A stretch of DNA of 64,000 nt, taken from assembly GCA_036821185.1 (NCBI GenBank), contig DAISKD010000001.1:248001-312000 (forward strand), read 5' to 3'. A program made the translations under genes and the position numbers. Positions 49,901 through 58,708 of this stretch are shown piece by piece. How positions within the stretch are numbered: the first letter of the stretch is position 1; each line of letters starts with the position of its first letter. The notes under the pieces were generated by a model. The model was not told the DNA's origin and searched no databases. It saw only the letters and a program-made list of their open reading frames with translations. This DNA comes from CALJTV01 sp036821185 (GTDB lineage: Bacteria; Chloroflexota; Dehalococcoidia; GIF9; UBA5629).

Positions 49901-50758
49901 CTACTGCCCATAATATGGGTAAAATAAAGGTTCGCCATAGTCTTCGACACCATACACTCTTAGAAAAGCCTGTACTTCTTCCGAAACTAAAAACTCAACC
50001 AGATGCTCTGCTGCCCTATAATTGACCGCAGGAAACTTGGCCGGATTAACTACGATAATCGTATAAACATTAAGCAAGGATTCGCCTTTATCCACGATAG
50101 ATACGAGATCAAGTCTATCTTTGTAGACTAGAAATGTTGCTCTGTCGGTAAGGGTGTAGCCACGCTTCTCTGAAGCCATAAGCAAGGTGGGGCCCATTCC
50201 TCTTCCCGATTCCACATACCATCTGCCTCTTCTTACAACTTCGTAGTCAAAACCTGCTCTTGACCATATTGCCTGCTCCTTGGCATGAGTACCCGATCCG
50301 TCCGCACGAGAGATAAAAAGAGCAGCCCCCGAAACAGCCAGCTTGGTAAAGGCCTCCTCGGGAGCCAAATCTTTAATACCCACCGGGTCATCCTCAGGCC
50401 CTACGATAAGAAAATAGTTATAGGCGAAGGGTATCCGCTCCACACCGTAGCCCTGAGAAACAAACCGTTCTTCCATATATGGATCGTGGGTAACGATAGC
50501 ATCGACATCGCCACGCTCCCCGTAACACACTGCTATGCCAGTTCCAGCGTACAATACGTCCAGGTCAACCATGTACCTCGCCTCAAAAAGTGGCTCTAGA
50601 CGATCCCACAGCCCTGAATCACAAAGGCTTGTTGTGGTGGCTATCCGCAGCTTGGGGCCAACAACCTGTTCCTCTGAAGTACAACCCGACTCCACGAAGA
50701 AAACGACTGAGGCTAACAGAAAACTGACTAGTAGGTTGCAAATAAGTTTTGAATTCAC
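49901..50758 (-). CDS. tupA: Tungstate-binding lipoprotein TupA
   Basis: 285 residues starting with a GTG at 50758 (AGGAG about 9 nt upstream). A signal segment ends in VESGC, a lipobox-like site near residue 26. The mature protein has the TupA signature LRIATTTSLCDSGLWDRL and FISRADGSGTHAKEQAIW, which line the oxyanion pocket. It captures tungstate, or possibly molybdate, outside the membrane for TupBC. A Moco/Tuco-type riboswitch precedes it. Tungsten would serve enzymes such as formate dehydrogenase or aldehyde oxidoreductase, none encoded in this window. Confidence 0.94.
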   Translation of the reverse strand: MNSKLICNLLVSFLLASVVFFVESGCTSEEQVVGPKLRIATTTSLCDSGLWDRLEPLFEARYMVDLDVLYAGTGIAVCYGERGDVDAIVTHDPYMEERFVSQGYGVERIPFAYNYFLIVGPEDDPVGIKDLAPEEAFTKLAVSGAALFISRADGSGTHAKEQAIWSRAGFDYEVVRRGRWYVESGRGMGPTLLMASEKRGYTLTDRATFLVYKDRLDLVSIVDKGESLLNVYTIIVVNPAKFPAVNYRAAEHLVEFLVSEEVQAFLRVYGVEDYGEPLFYPYYGQ

Positions 50759-50768
50759 AATCGGCTCT

Positions 50769-50863
50769 CCTTTCCAAACACGGGAGGCACCACCGTTTCC
50801 AGTGGTACCCTATCGGCCACTGCCCATGGGCCTAACCTTTAGGGCACGAGGCTCGGAAAGCGC
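50769..50863 (-). ncRNA. Moco/Tuco-type riboswitch in the tupABC leader
   Basis: The leader read on the minus strand contains CGAGCC near its 5' end and, further on, GGGTACCACTGG, a GAAA tetraloop and CGGTGGTGCCTCCC, the conserved core of the molybdenum/tungsten cofactor RNA motif. The hairpin ACCACTG-GAAA-CGGTGGT lies at 50789-50806. P1 is formed by CTTTCC (50855-50860) with GGAAAG (50770-50775), extendable by three inner pairs. The AGGAG ribosome-binding site (50767-50771) overlaps the 3' strand of P1, so ligand-stabilised P1 should block translation of tupA. Whether it senses Moco or the tungsten form cannot be read directly, but the tungstate transporter favours the latter. Confidence 0.85.
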
Positions 50864-50870
50864 TACCAAG

Positions 50871-50899
50871 CTTATATTCTACTTAAAAAGACCAAACAA
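50871..50899 (-). promoter_or_regulatory. Promoter of the tupABC leader
   Basis: Minus strand: TTGTTT (50894-50899), a 17-bp spacer and TATAAG (50871-50876). Transcription would begin near 50864, exactly where the riboswitch P1 helix begins. Confidence 0.55.
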
Positions 50900-51290
50900 T
50901 GCACGTGTCCAAGGAGGCCCCAGTTGATGAATAGCAGACGAAACAACCTCAAAAACCCGGTAGGTTTGGTGTGTCTAAAGCCCTTTTAATTATTTGTGTG
51001 ATTTACTCCGGCTGAAGCAGTAGGCTAGAGAGACCAGCACTCAAAGGAGCTCGTAACACAAGAACCATCTGCGACAGGAAGCACCAAAGCTATGTTCTCA
51101 GAATGTTCTTGCAGACCGTAGCTAGATATAGAAGTAGCCGTTGCCGAGATGACCAGTGGCAAAGGCAAGCCATATTGCCCCAAAGTGCAGATGCCTGCCC
51201 CAGGACATCGAGAAAGGCTTTGTTTTCAGGAACCACAGAGACATCCCTATTATCCTACTCACACTTAGGAGTGACTGAGCTGGTGCAAAC
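50900..51290. other. Non-coding stretch without recognised content
   Basis: About 390 nt between the tup promoter and a MITE-like repeat. A 65-codon open frame at 51103-51300 has no family character and no ribosome-binding site that I can see. I see no RNA motif, no transposase remnant and no strong hairpin. It may be decayed sequence. Confidence 0.4.
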
Positions 51291-51419
51291 AGATCAGTGA
51301 CACCGGTGTCTCTAGTTTACCCTCACCCTAACCCTCTCCCTTAAAGGAGAGGGTGAAACAAGCAGAGAGGAAACCTGTTGTTCTGGCCCCAGGACTGAAT
51401 ACGAAAGTGTCACTGATCT
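51291..51419. mobile_element. MITE-like element with perfect 13-bp terminal inverted repeats
   Basis: AGATCAGTGACAC at 51291-51303 and its exact reverse complement at 51407-51419 bound a 129-nt segment with no gene. Inside is a second hairpin, CCCTCTCC (51332-51339) against GGAGAGGG (51346-51353), preceded by CCCTCACCCTAA, a composition typical of dispersed genomic repeats. No clear target-site duplication is seen. It lies just upstream of the trp promoter. Confidence 0.5.
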
Positions 51420-51438
51420 ACTGGACGAGTGCAGTGAC

Positions 51439-51467
51439 TTGACAGCAAAATTTTTCTCTCTTATACT
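51439..51467 (+). promoter_or_regulatory. Promoter of the trp operon
   Basis: A perfect TTGACA (51439-51444), a 17-bp spacer and TATACT (51462-51467). It lies about 30 nt before the T-box stem I. Confidence 0.75.
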
Positions 51468-51497
51468 AAGCTTGAAAAACTGAATACTGTAAAGGCT

Positions 51498-51775
51498 GTG
51501 AACGAGACTAGTAAGCCTCCAGCGAAGCTCAGAGAGCCGGGTAAGGTGTGAGCCGGTGCTGGCGCAGAGGTTGAATGGACTCGGGAGCCGCAAACCGAAA
51601 GGTAGTAACCGAGTAGGCTTTGACGGAAAGGGCACCGTTATCCCAGCCCAGGGTATCGCTTGAGGAACCAAGCCGTACCTAGAACGAGATAGCCATCAAA
51701 AGGTGGCTAATTAGGGTGGCACCGCGAGATATAGAGCCTCTCGCCCCTAGGGGCGAGAGGCTCTAAATTTAACGG
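51498..51775 (+). ncRNA. Tryptophan T-box riboswitch
   Basis: The T-box sequence itself, TTAGGGTGGCACCGCG, is at 51711-51726. Stem I is bounded by AAGCCT (51512-51517) pairing with AGGCTT near 51615-51620, and contains the conserved CAGAGAGCCGGG...GGTGTGAGCCGG distal part. The specifier region GAATGGACTC has the codon TGG at 51576-51578, matching tryptophan. Uncharged tRNA-Trp would pair with the specifier and the T-box, favouring the antiterminator and expression of trpEGDCFBA. A terminator hairpin follows at 51733-51764. Confidence 0.92.
51733..51764 (+). terminator. Attenuator hairpin of the trp T-box
   Basis: A perfect 32-nt palindrome; each arm reads AGAGCCTCTCGCCCCT from its 5' end. 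It is GC-rich and followed by AAATTTAA rather than a long T run, so termination may be imperfect, or it may also affect access to the trpE ribosome-binding site just downstream. Confidence 0.75.
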
Positions 51776-51786
51776 TGAGAAGATAA

Positions 51787-53235
51787 ATGTATTACCCAAC
51801 GCTTGAAGAACTTAGAAAACTCGATGGTGTCGAGGGTAACGTAGTCCCGATTTGTCGTGAAATCGTTGCCGACCTAGAGACACCGGTATCTGCCTATCTT
51901 AAGGTTAACCATGGCGATTACTCGTTCCTCCTCGAGAGCGTTGAGGGGGCAGAACGCCTGGCGCGATACAGCTTCATAGGTACAAGCCCGTACCGTATTC
52001 TCATTACCAGAAAGGAGGACAGGGTCAACCCCCTGCCATTGCTGGCTGCAGAACTCAGCCAGTACAGACTGATACCGATCCCCGATCTACCCAGATTCTG
52101 CGGCGGTGCCGTTGGCTATTTAAGCTATGAAGTGGCAACACACTTCGAAAAGTTGCCTTCTCCAGCTAATGACCCTCTGGGGCTGCCGGAGTCCATATTC
52201 TTATTTGTCGACACTATCCTTGTTTTCGACCATGTCACCCACAAGATCAAAATACTGAGCCATGTAAAACTCGATGGTGACTTGGAAAAATCATACAACG
52301 AAGCTGTAGACAAGATCGAAGCGATGGTAAACAGACTAAAACAACCATTACCACATGCAAACGTACAGCCAGTTCACCGCAACGTAAACGGTTGCTGTCT
52401 CTCTTCAAATTTTACTAAGGAGCAGTTCGAGGCTTGTGTTGTCAAAGCTAAAGAATACATAACATGTGGTGAAGCTATCCAGGTGGTGCTTTCCCAGCGT
52501 TTAGCAAGACCTATTAGTGCCGAACCGTTTGAAATCTATCGTGCGCTGCGCACCTTGAACCCCTCACCATACATGTTCTTTTTGGACTTTAAGAGCTTCC
52601 AGCTCCTTGGGGCATCCCCCGAGATACTGGTCCGGGTAGAAGACGGCAACGTGATGACCCGGCCGCTGGCTGGCACCCGCCCCAGAGGCAAAACTCCCTC
52701 AGAAGACCTAGCACTAGAGCAGGAACTGCAAAACGATGAAAAGGAGAGGGCCGAACACATCATGCTGGTCGACTTAGGGCGCAATGATATAGGCCGCATC
52801 AGTGAACCTGGAACAGTCGAGGTGAGCAAACTTATGGAGGTAGAACGTTACTCACATGTGATGCATCTGGTCACACACGTACAGGGCAAACTGAGACGTG
52901 ACCTGACACCTTTCCATGCCTTGCAAGCCTGCTTCCCCGCTGGCACGGTCTCCGGGGCGCCAAAGATCCGGGCGATGGAGATAATAGCTGAACTTGAACC
53001 AGACAAAAGGGGTCCTTATGCCGGCGCAGTAGGCTATTTCTCTTTTTCAGGTAACATGGACATGGCAATCACGATAAGAAGCATGGTGGCAAAGGACGGG
53101 TTCGCTTACATACAGGCAGGCTGCGGCATCGTCTATGATAGCATCCCTGAACGTGAATTCGCTGAGACAATGAATAAAGCAAAAGCCTTACTTCAGGCAA
53201 TCGATCAAGCAGAGTGTCCCAAAGGAGATATGTAA
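51787..53235 (+). CDS. trpE: Anthranilate synthase component I
   Basis: 482 residues. The N-terminal LLESVEGAERLARYSFIG contains the residues that bind tryptophan for feedback inhibition. The chorismate-binding core has PSPYMFFLDF, GASPEILVRV, RPLAGTRPRGK, EHIMLVDLGRNDIGRI and FPAGTVSGAPKIRAMEII. It converts chorismate and ammonia to anthranilate with TrpG. It is the first gene of the operon behind the T-box. Confidence 0.97.
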   Translation: MYYPTLEELRKLDGVEGNVVPICREIVADLETPVSAYLKVNHGDYSFLLESVEGAERLARYSFIGTSPYRILITRKEDRVNPLPLLAAELSQYRLIPIPDLPRFCGGAVGYLSYEVATHFEKLPSPANDPLGLPESIFLFVDTILVFDHVTHKIKILSHVKLDGDLEKSYNEAVDKIEAMVNRLKQPLPHANVQPVHRNVNGCCLSSNFTKEQFEACVVKAKEYITCGEAIQVVLSQRLARPISAEPFEIYRALRTLNPSPYMFFLDFKSFQLLGASPEILVRVEDGNVMTRPLAGTRPRGKTPSEDLALEQELQNDEKERAEHIMLVDLGRNDIGRISEPGTVEVSKLMEVERYSHVMHLVTHVQGKLRRDLTPFHALQACFPAGTVSGAPKIRAMEIIAELEPDKRGPYAGAVGYFSFSGNMDMAITIRSMVAKDGFAYIQAGCGIVYDSIPEREFAETMNKAKALLQAIDQAECPKGDM

Positions 53236-53240
53236 CAACG

Positions 53241-53813
53241 ATGATGGTATTGCTAATTGACAACTATGACAGCTTCACTTTCAACCTGTACCAATACCTG
53301 AGCGAGCTTGGTGCAGAGGTCACGCTACAGCGCAACAATAGGATAACCATCGAAGAAATAGAACAAATAGGGCCACATGCTATAGTAATATCTCCAGGCC
53401 CGTCGACACCCCTAAATACCGGTATTTGCAACGAGGTTATTCGGCACTTCTCCCCAAGATTGCCTATATTGGGCGTCTGTCTGGGCCATCAATGCATTGG
53501 CTACACGTTTGGAGCCAAGATACAGCGTGCCATAGAGATTATGCACGGTAAGTCTTCTCTGATATACCACGACGACCAAGGGGTGTTAAAGGGATCACCA
53601 AATCCTTTCTGCGCCATTCGTTACCACTCACTTGTGGTGGCAAGAGAAGGGCTACCCGAATGCCTACAAGTAACCTGCTGGACAGCCGATGGCACTATTA
53701 TGGGCATCAGACACCGCCAATATCAGGTAGAAGGTGTACAGTTCCACCCGGAGTCATTCATGACTCAAAACGGTAAAGAAATTTTGAGAAATTTTTTGCA
53801 AATGGGGGGATGA
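53241..53813 (+). CDS. trpG: Anthranilate synthase component II (glutamine amidotransferase)
   Basis: 190 residues from the ATG at 53241, 5 nt after the trpE stop. It starts VLLIDNYDSFTFNLYQYL. The triad is visible: the cysteine in GVCLGHQCIGY and the histidine and glutamate in VQFHPESFMT. It supplies ammonia from glutamine to TrpE. A GTP/PABA synthase role (PabA) is possible for this family, but the operon position favours TrpG. Confidence 0.96.
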   Translation: MMVLLIDNYDSFTFNLYQYLSELGAEVTLQRNNRITIEEIEQIGPHAIVISPGPSTPLNTGICNEVIRHFSPRLPILGVCLGHQCIGYTFGAKIQRAIEIMHGKSSLIYHDDQGVLKGSPNPFCAIRYHSLVVAREGLPECLQVTCWTADGTIMGIRHRQYQVEGVQFHPESFMTQNGKEILRNFLQMGG

Positions 53814-53814
53814 A

Positions 53815-54828
53815 ATGATTAAGGAAGCTATTTCGATGCTGGTTGCCAGACAATCACTAAGTACAGAGCAGACAGCACAGGTAATGCACGAAATAATGAA
53901 TGGCGAAGCCACCCCTGCTCAGCTCGGCGCTTTCCTCACCGCTCTCCGTCTGAAGGGCGAAACGGTAGATGAAATCGTAGGGCTAGCTAGAACAATGAGA
54001 CAAAGAGCCGTACCAGTGAATATCACTGACCCAGTAATTGACACCTGTGGTACTGGCGGCGACAACTCCAACACCATCAATATTTCCACCGCCGCAGCCA
54101 TTATTGCCGCTGCAGCCGGAGTAAAAATAGCCAAACACGGCAATCGAGCTATGAGTAGCCAGTGCGGTAGTGCCGATGTGCTCGAAGCACTTGGGGTTCG
54201 CATAGACCTTACCGCAGACCAAGTAGCAAAGTGTATCGAACAAATAGGAATTGGCTTTTTGTTTGCGCCCAACTTTCATCCAGCTATGAAGCACGCTGCT
54301 GCCCCCAGGCGTGAGATCGGCATCCGCACCGTTTTCAATATCTTAGGCCCTCTGACTAATCCCGCAAACGTCCAGGCACAGGTTCTAGGTGTAGCTGACG
54401 CCTCACTAATAGAGAAACTGGCAATGGCACTAACACATCTGGGCTGCCGTCACGCACTGGTGGTTCATGGAGAAGATGGCCTCGACGAAATCACTCTGAC
54501 AGGCAAGACATTCGTCTGCCAGGTAAAGGACGGCAAGATAGCCAGCTATACCGTAACTCCCGAAGATTTAGGGTTGCCTGGTACAAGCAGAGGGACGTTG
54601 AAGGGCGGCACACCGGAGGAGAACGCTGCAATGCTGCGCAGCATCTTCGGTGGCTTCAGAGGACCGCAACGTGACATTGTGCTGGCTAATGCTGCAGCCG
54701 CACTCGTTGTGGGAGACAAAGCACGGACGCTCCGCGAAGGTGTGTCCATGGCTGCAGAGATAGTGGATAGTGGGCAGGCACTGTTTAAACTTAAAGAGTT
54801 GGCGGATTTCACCCAAAGCGTCAGTTAG
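53815..54828 (+). CDS. trpD: Anthranilate phosphoribosyltransferase
   Basis: 337 residues. The PRPP loop DTCGTGGDNSNTINIS, then KHGNRAMSSQCGSADVLEALG and RREIGIRTVFNILGPLTNPA are diagnostic. It adds phosphoribose to anthranilate. The ATG is 1 nt after the trpG stop, with a G-rich run upstream. Confidence 0.97.
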   Translation: MIKEAISMLVARQSLSTEQTAQVMHEIMNGEATPAQLGAFLTALRLKGETVDEIVGLARTMRQRAVPVNITDPVIDTCGTGGDNSNTINISTAAAIIAAAAGVKIAKHGNRAMSSQCGSADVLEALGVRIDLTADQVAKCIEQIGIGFLFAPNFHPAMKHAAAPRREIGIRTVFNILGPLTNPANVQAQVLGVADASLIEKLAMALTHLGCRHALVVHGEDGLDEITLTGKTFVCQVKDGKIASYTVTPEDLGLPGTSRGTLKGGTPEENAAMLRSIFGGFRGPQRDIVLANAAAALVVGDKARTLREGVSMAAEIVDSGQALFKLKELADFTQSVS

Positions 54829-54844
54829 CAAAGAAAGAAGAAAG

Positions 54845-55630
54845 ATGTCGGCAATTCTTTCTCAGATCCTGTCGAACAAACTCCAGGAGTTGGACCACAG
54901 TAAACACGTAGTGCCGCTTCCTGAGATGAGACAAATGGCATTGGATCAGCCGCCACCTTTGGATCTAGCTTCGGCCATAGGTGGTAACAGCCTAAAGCTG
55001 ATCGCAGAGGTTAAAAGAGCATCGCCATCCAGAGGCGTAATCCGCCACGATTTTAACCCCACCGGCATAGCCAAAATCTATGCTGACTGCGGCGCCGCCG
55101 CCATCTCTGTACTCACGGAAAATAAATACTTCGGCGGGAATTTAAGTCATCTGAAGGACATAAAGCGTTCGCTGACTAGGCCTGTACCTCTCCTCAGAAA
55201 AGACTTTATCGTCGAGCCCTACCAAGTTTATGAGTCGCGCGCCTACGGTGCGGACAGTTTGCTGCTTATCGTACATATCCTCAGTCCAACACAACTAGTG
55301 GAGCTCCTATGTTTAGGCCATGAACTAGGTATGGGCTGCCTTGTGGAAGTGCACAACGAAACCGAACTGGAAACTGCCATCGACAGTGGTGCCAGAATTA
55401 TCGGCATAAACAATCGTGATTTACTTACTTTTCAGACCGATTTATCAACCACTGAGCGTCTGCGACCGTTGATACCAAGCGACCGTCTGGTGGTCAGCGA
55501 AAGTGGAATAAAGGAACGCGCCGATATTGAAAAATTGCAAAAACTAAAGGTTGACGCAGTTCTCGTAGGCGAAGCATTGATGTCCACACCCGATATCGCA
55601 GCCAAAATCAAGGAGATGTTCGGCCGGTGA
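54845..55630 (+). CDS. trpC: Indole-3-glycerol phosphate synthase
   Basis: 261 residues from the ATG at 54845, 16 nt after trpD. The TIM barrel carries LIAEVKRASPSRGVI, PVLLRKDFIVEPYQVYESRAYGAD (split here as PLLRKDFIVEPYQVYE), IIGINNRDLLTF and VSESGIKERAD. It closes the indole ring by decarboxylation. The upstream in-frame extension lies inside trpD and is not included. Confidence 0.97.
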   Translation: MSAILSQILSNKLQELDHSKHVVPLPEMRQMALDQPPPLDLASAIGGNSLKLIAEVKRASPSRGVIRHDFNPTGIAKIYADCGAAAISVLTENKYFGGNLSHLKDIKRSLTRPVPLLRKDFIVEPYQVYESRAYGADSLLLIVHILSPTQLVELLCLGHELGMGCLVEVHNETELETAIDSGARIIGINNRDLLTFQTDLSTTERLRPLIPSDRLVVSESGIKERADIEKLQKLKVDAVLVGEALMSTPDIAAKIKEMFGR

Positions 55631-56337
55631 TAAGGATCAAGATCTGTGGAATAACCGAGGTGGAACACGCTTTGGCAGCTAGTCAGTTCGGTGCCAACTT
55701 CATCGGACTGGTCTTCGCTCCAAGCCGTCGCATGGCCTCTCTGGAAAAAGCTGAGCAGATTACCGCTGCCGTTCGCCAGCTGAAACCACGCCCGCAGATC
55801 GTTGGGGTATTCGTCAACGAAGATATTCAGCGATTGAACCAAATTGCTGATTGCCTCTGTCTTGACTGGGTACAGCTTAGCGGGACCGAACCCTTAGACT
55901 ACTGCAAACTGGTGAGCCGGCCTATTATCAGGACAATTCATGTCTCCCCTGATGACACCGCGGACAACATCATCAAAGTCATCAAAACAGGATACGATTC
56001 CCTCCCGCGCGATAAGCTACTCCACTTGCTCGATACAAAAATGGAGGGGCACTATGGCGGCACCGGAAGAACTTTCGATTGGACAGTTGCCAGGAAGATA
56101 GCTTTACAGTTCCCCATTATAGTCGCTGGTGGCCTGACAGCAGACAACGTTGCCGTTCTGGTCAGCAGAGTCAAGCCATTTGGTATAGATGTATCCTCGG
56201 GTGTGGAGACAGCGGGGAAAAAGGATGTGGCAAAAATTGCTAGTTTTATTCAAGCGGTTAAAAATGCCGAAGCCAGCAGCCAGACCAACAGCGTTTCTTG
56301 GCCTAACAAAGGAGGTAGCTGCAGTGATACCCAGTAA
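55627..56337 (+). CDS. trpF: Phosphoribosylanthranilate isomerase
   Basis: 236 residues from a GTG at 55627 that overlaps the trpC stop (GTGA). KICGITEVEHAL, NFIGLVFAPSRRMAS and the C-terminal AGGLTADNVAVL...GIDVSSGVETAGKKD are typical TrpF. The last 25 or so residues after FIQAVKNAEA are an extension that overlaps the trpB start region and is probably not structured. Confidence 0.95.
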   Translation: MIRIKICGITEVEHALAASQFGANFIGLVFAPSRRMASLEKAEQITAAVRQLKPRPQIVGVFVNEDIQRLNQIADCLCLDWVQLSGTEPLDYCKLVSRPIIRTIHVSPDDTADNIIKVIKTGYDSLPRDKLLHLLDTKMEGHYGGTGRTFDWTVARKIALQFPIIVAGGLTADNVAVLVSRVKPFGIDVSSGVETAGKKDVAKIASFIQAVKNAEASSQTNSVSWPNKGGSCSDTQ

Positions 56338-57511
56338 GAAAGGATATTTCGGGGAGTATGGAGGGCAGTTTGTTCCGGAAACACTCATACCTGCACTCGA
56401 AGAATTGGCATCAGCCTATGAAGAAGCAAAGAAAAACCGCGCTTTCTGGGAACAGTTTGAATCACTGTGCCGTGACTACGCGGGAAGGCCTACTCCGTTA
56501 TATTTTGCAGAAAGACTGAGCGAGCATTGCCAAGGTGCTAGGATCTATCTCAAAAGAGAAGACCTGGCACATACTGGTGCCCACAAGATTAACAATGCCC
56601 TGGGACAAGGATTACTGGCAAAGATTATGGGAAAAAGAAGAATAATCGCAGAGACCGGGGCTGGACAACACGGTGTCGCCACTGCCGCTGTTTGTGCCAA
56701 GCTAGGGCTCGAGTGCATCATATATATGGGAGAGGAAGACATGCATCGCCAGTCTTTGAACGTCCTCCGAATGAAACTTATGGGTGCCGAGGTAAGACCG
56801 GTAGACACAGGCAGCCGCACGCTAAAGGACGCCATCAACGAAGCCATAAGAGACTGGGTTACCAATGTCAACACCACTTACTATCTTCTTGGCTCGGTTG
56901 TTGGTCCCCATCCATATCCTACAATAGTCCGTGATTTTCAATCCATAATAGGCAAAGAGGCCAGGGAACAAATCCTGGCTAAATGCGGGAGGCTCCCCGA
57001 CTACATAGTGGCTTGTGTGGGCGGTGGTAGCAATGCCATCGGCATTTTTCACCCTTTTTTAAATGATGGGCAGGTCAAACTGATCGGCGTTGAAGCAGCC
57101 GGAAGGGGGCTGGAATCTGGACAACATGCCGCAACGCTGGCTACCGGGAAAATAGGCGTGCTCCACGGTGCTAAATCTTACGTCCTTCAAGACATACACG
57201 GCCAGATTCAAGAAACACATAGTATTTCTGCAGGACTGGACTACCCTGGTGTCGGTCCCGAGCACAGTTATCTTAAAGATACCGGGCGTGCCACCTACGT
57301 TGCTGTCACCGACGCAGAGGCACTGGAAGGATTTAAACTGCTATGCCGCACCGAGGGCATCCAGCCCGCGCTAGAGCCGGCACACGCCATATCTTATGCC
57401 GCCAGACTGGCTGGTACACTGAGCCGTGAGCACATAATCATCATAAACCTGTCAGGGCGTGGCGACAAAGACATAAATATCCTGGCTGAAACCTTAGAGA
57501 CAAAGCAATGA
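56324..57511 (+). CDS. trpB: Tryptophan synthase beta chain
   Basis: 395 residues from a GTG at 56324, chosen because GGAGGT lies 7 nt upstream and the protein then starts MIPSKKGYFGEYGGQFVPETL, the normal TrpB N-terminus. The PLP lysine is in HTGAHKINN; ETGAGQHGVA and GGGSNAIG bind the cofactor phosphate. It overlaps trpF by 14 nt. It joins indole and serine to make tryptophan. Confidence 0.97.
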   Translation: MIPSKKGYFGEYGGQFVPETLIPALEELASAYEEAKKNRAFWEQFESLCRDYAGRPTPLYFAERLSEHCQGARIYLKREDLAHTGAHKINNALGQGLLAKIMGKRRIIAETGAGQHGVATAAVCAKLGLECIIYMGEEDMHRQSLNVLRMKLMGAEVRPVDTGSRTLKDAINEAIRDWVTNVNTTYYLLGSVVGPHPYPTIVRDFQSIIGKEAREQILAKCGRLPDYIVACVGGGSNAIGIFHPFLNDGQVKLIGVEAAGRGLESGQHAATLATGKIGVLHGAKSYVLQDIHGQIQETHSISAGLDYPGVGPEHSYLKDTGRATYVAVTDAEALEGFKLLCRTEGIQPALEPAHAISYAARLAGTLSREHIIIINLSGRGDKDINILAETLETKQ

Positions 57512-58326
57512 GCAGAATAGCAAAGGTCTTCAAAAAAGCGAGGCGCATAGCGCTGATCCCTTATATCACCGCAGGCTATCCAACTATTGAAGCTACTACT
57601 AAGATAGTCGAACTTCTCGCCAACGCGGGCAGCGACATTATCGAAATCGGCATTCCGTTTTCCGATCCCCTTGCCGATGGTGTAACCATCCAGAAGGCGA
57701 GTTTTAAGGCATTACAGAACGGGACTACGCCAGAATTGTGCTTGGACATGGCTAAGCAGATAAGCCGAAACATCCCCATCCCCTTAATATTTATGACCTA
57801 TTTCAATTCCGTACTAAACTACGGACTGGAGAAATTTTGCCGGGACTGCGCGCTATCTGGCATAGACGGTTTGATAGTGCCTGACCTGCCTCCGGAGGAA
57901 GGTTCGAAACTAGAGAAAGCTGCTAAAGATCAGGGCATTGACCTCATATACCTGCTTCCACCAACCTGCACAGACGAGCGGATTGAGTTAGTGGTTCAAC
58001 GCTCCCGAGGGTTCATATACCTCGTATCGGTAACCGGTGTAACCGGTGCTAGGGACAGGTTGCCTGATAACCTGGAAAATTTTGTTACCAGGATTAGAAA
58101 GGTTGCGAAACTGCCATTGTGTGTGGGATTTGGTATATCCTCAGCGGAGCAAGCAAGACTTGTTGCTAGAATTGCCGATGGGGTTATCATAGGCAGCAAG
58201 ATAATCCAGCTTATAGAACTCGAAGACGAGTTTAGATCACTTACGACTTTCATTGCAGAACTAAGAAACAGCCTTGACGAGGTTGGCAGAAGAAAAGAGA
58301 CCTCAGCAGTCGACAAGCTGGATTAG
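57508..58326 (+). CDS. trpA: Tryptophan synthase alpha chain
   Basis: 272 residues overlapping the trpB stop by 4 nt (ATGA). The catalytic glutamate and aspartate are in IIEIGIPFSDPLADG and GLIVPDLPPEE; YLVSVTGVTGARD and CVGFGISSAEQA complete the barrel. It splits indole-glycerol phosphate to indole. It is the last gene of the complete trp operon, and the tmRNA gene converges on it 17 nt downstream. Confidence 0.97.
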   Translation: MSRIAKVFKKARRIALIPYITAGYPTIEATTKIVELLANAGSDIIEIGIPFSDPLADGVTIQKASFKALQNGTTPELCLDMAKQISRNIPIPLIFMTYFNSVLNYGLEKFCRDCALSGIDGLIVPDLPPEEGSKLEKAAKDQGIDLIYLLPPTCTDERIELVVQRSRGFIYLVSVTGVTGARDRLPDNLENFVTRIRKVAKLPLCVGFGISSAEQARLVARIADGVIIGSKIIQLIELEDEFRSLTTFIAELRNSLDEVGRRKETSAVDKLD

Positions 58327-58343
58327 CAGTACTGGGACCTGTC

Positions 58344-58689
58344 TGGTGGAGGCGGGGGAGAGTTGAACTCCCCGTCCAGAAGAAGGTTGCCAGAATCTCC
58401 TACAGGCTTAGTCAGCTGCTCAATCTCACCTAGTTACCATCCGCTGACCGCTGATAACTAGGCCAGTCGATAAATCTTAACCGTCCCTATCGACATCGGG
58501 TACGGCGCACCCTGACTTTTCGGCACCCAGTCCCAACCCATCAGGGCGAGGTCAAGCTGGATGTGCAACCCTACTTAGGCTGCAATCGGAACTGCTTCGG
58601 CAGTTGTCTTTTGCCACCTGTTTAACGAGGTCGATGGCACCTCGGCCTGCTATTCTGTAGGCCTTCCTCTGTCGACGCCTCGCGCCCCC
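58344..58689 (-). ncRNA. ssrA: Transfer-messenger RNA (tmRNA)
   Basis: 346 nt on the minus strand. The 5' GGGGGCG pairs with CGCCTCC near the 3' end, which continues ACCA, so CCA is encoded. A T-arm (GGGAG, TTCAACT loop, CTCCC) precedes the acceptor strand. The tag reading frame ends TAEAVPIAA followed by TAA at 58575-58577, a normal proteolysis signal. tmRNA rescues stalled ribosomes together with SmpB, whose gene ends 19 nt upstream on the same strand, so the two may come from one precursor. Confidence 0.93.
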
Positions 58690-58708
58690 GCGACAGCACC
58701 TACAGTTG

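Noticed and set aside
51312..51671. 119-codon minus-strand open frame
   Set aside because: It runs through the MITE-like repeat, the trp promoter and the T-box on the opposite strand; its sequence is explained by those elements.
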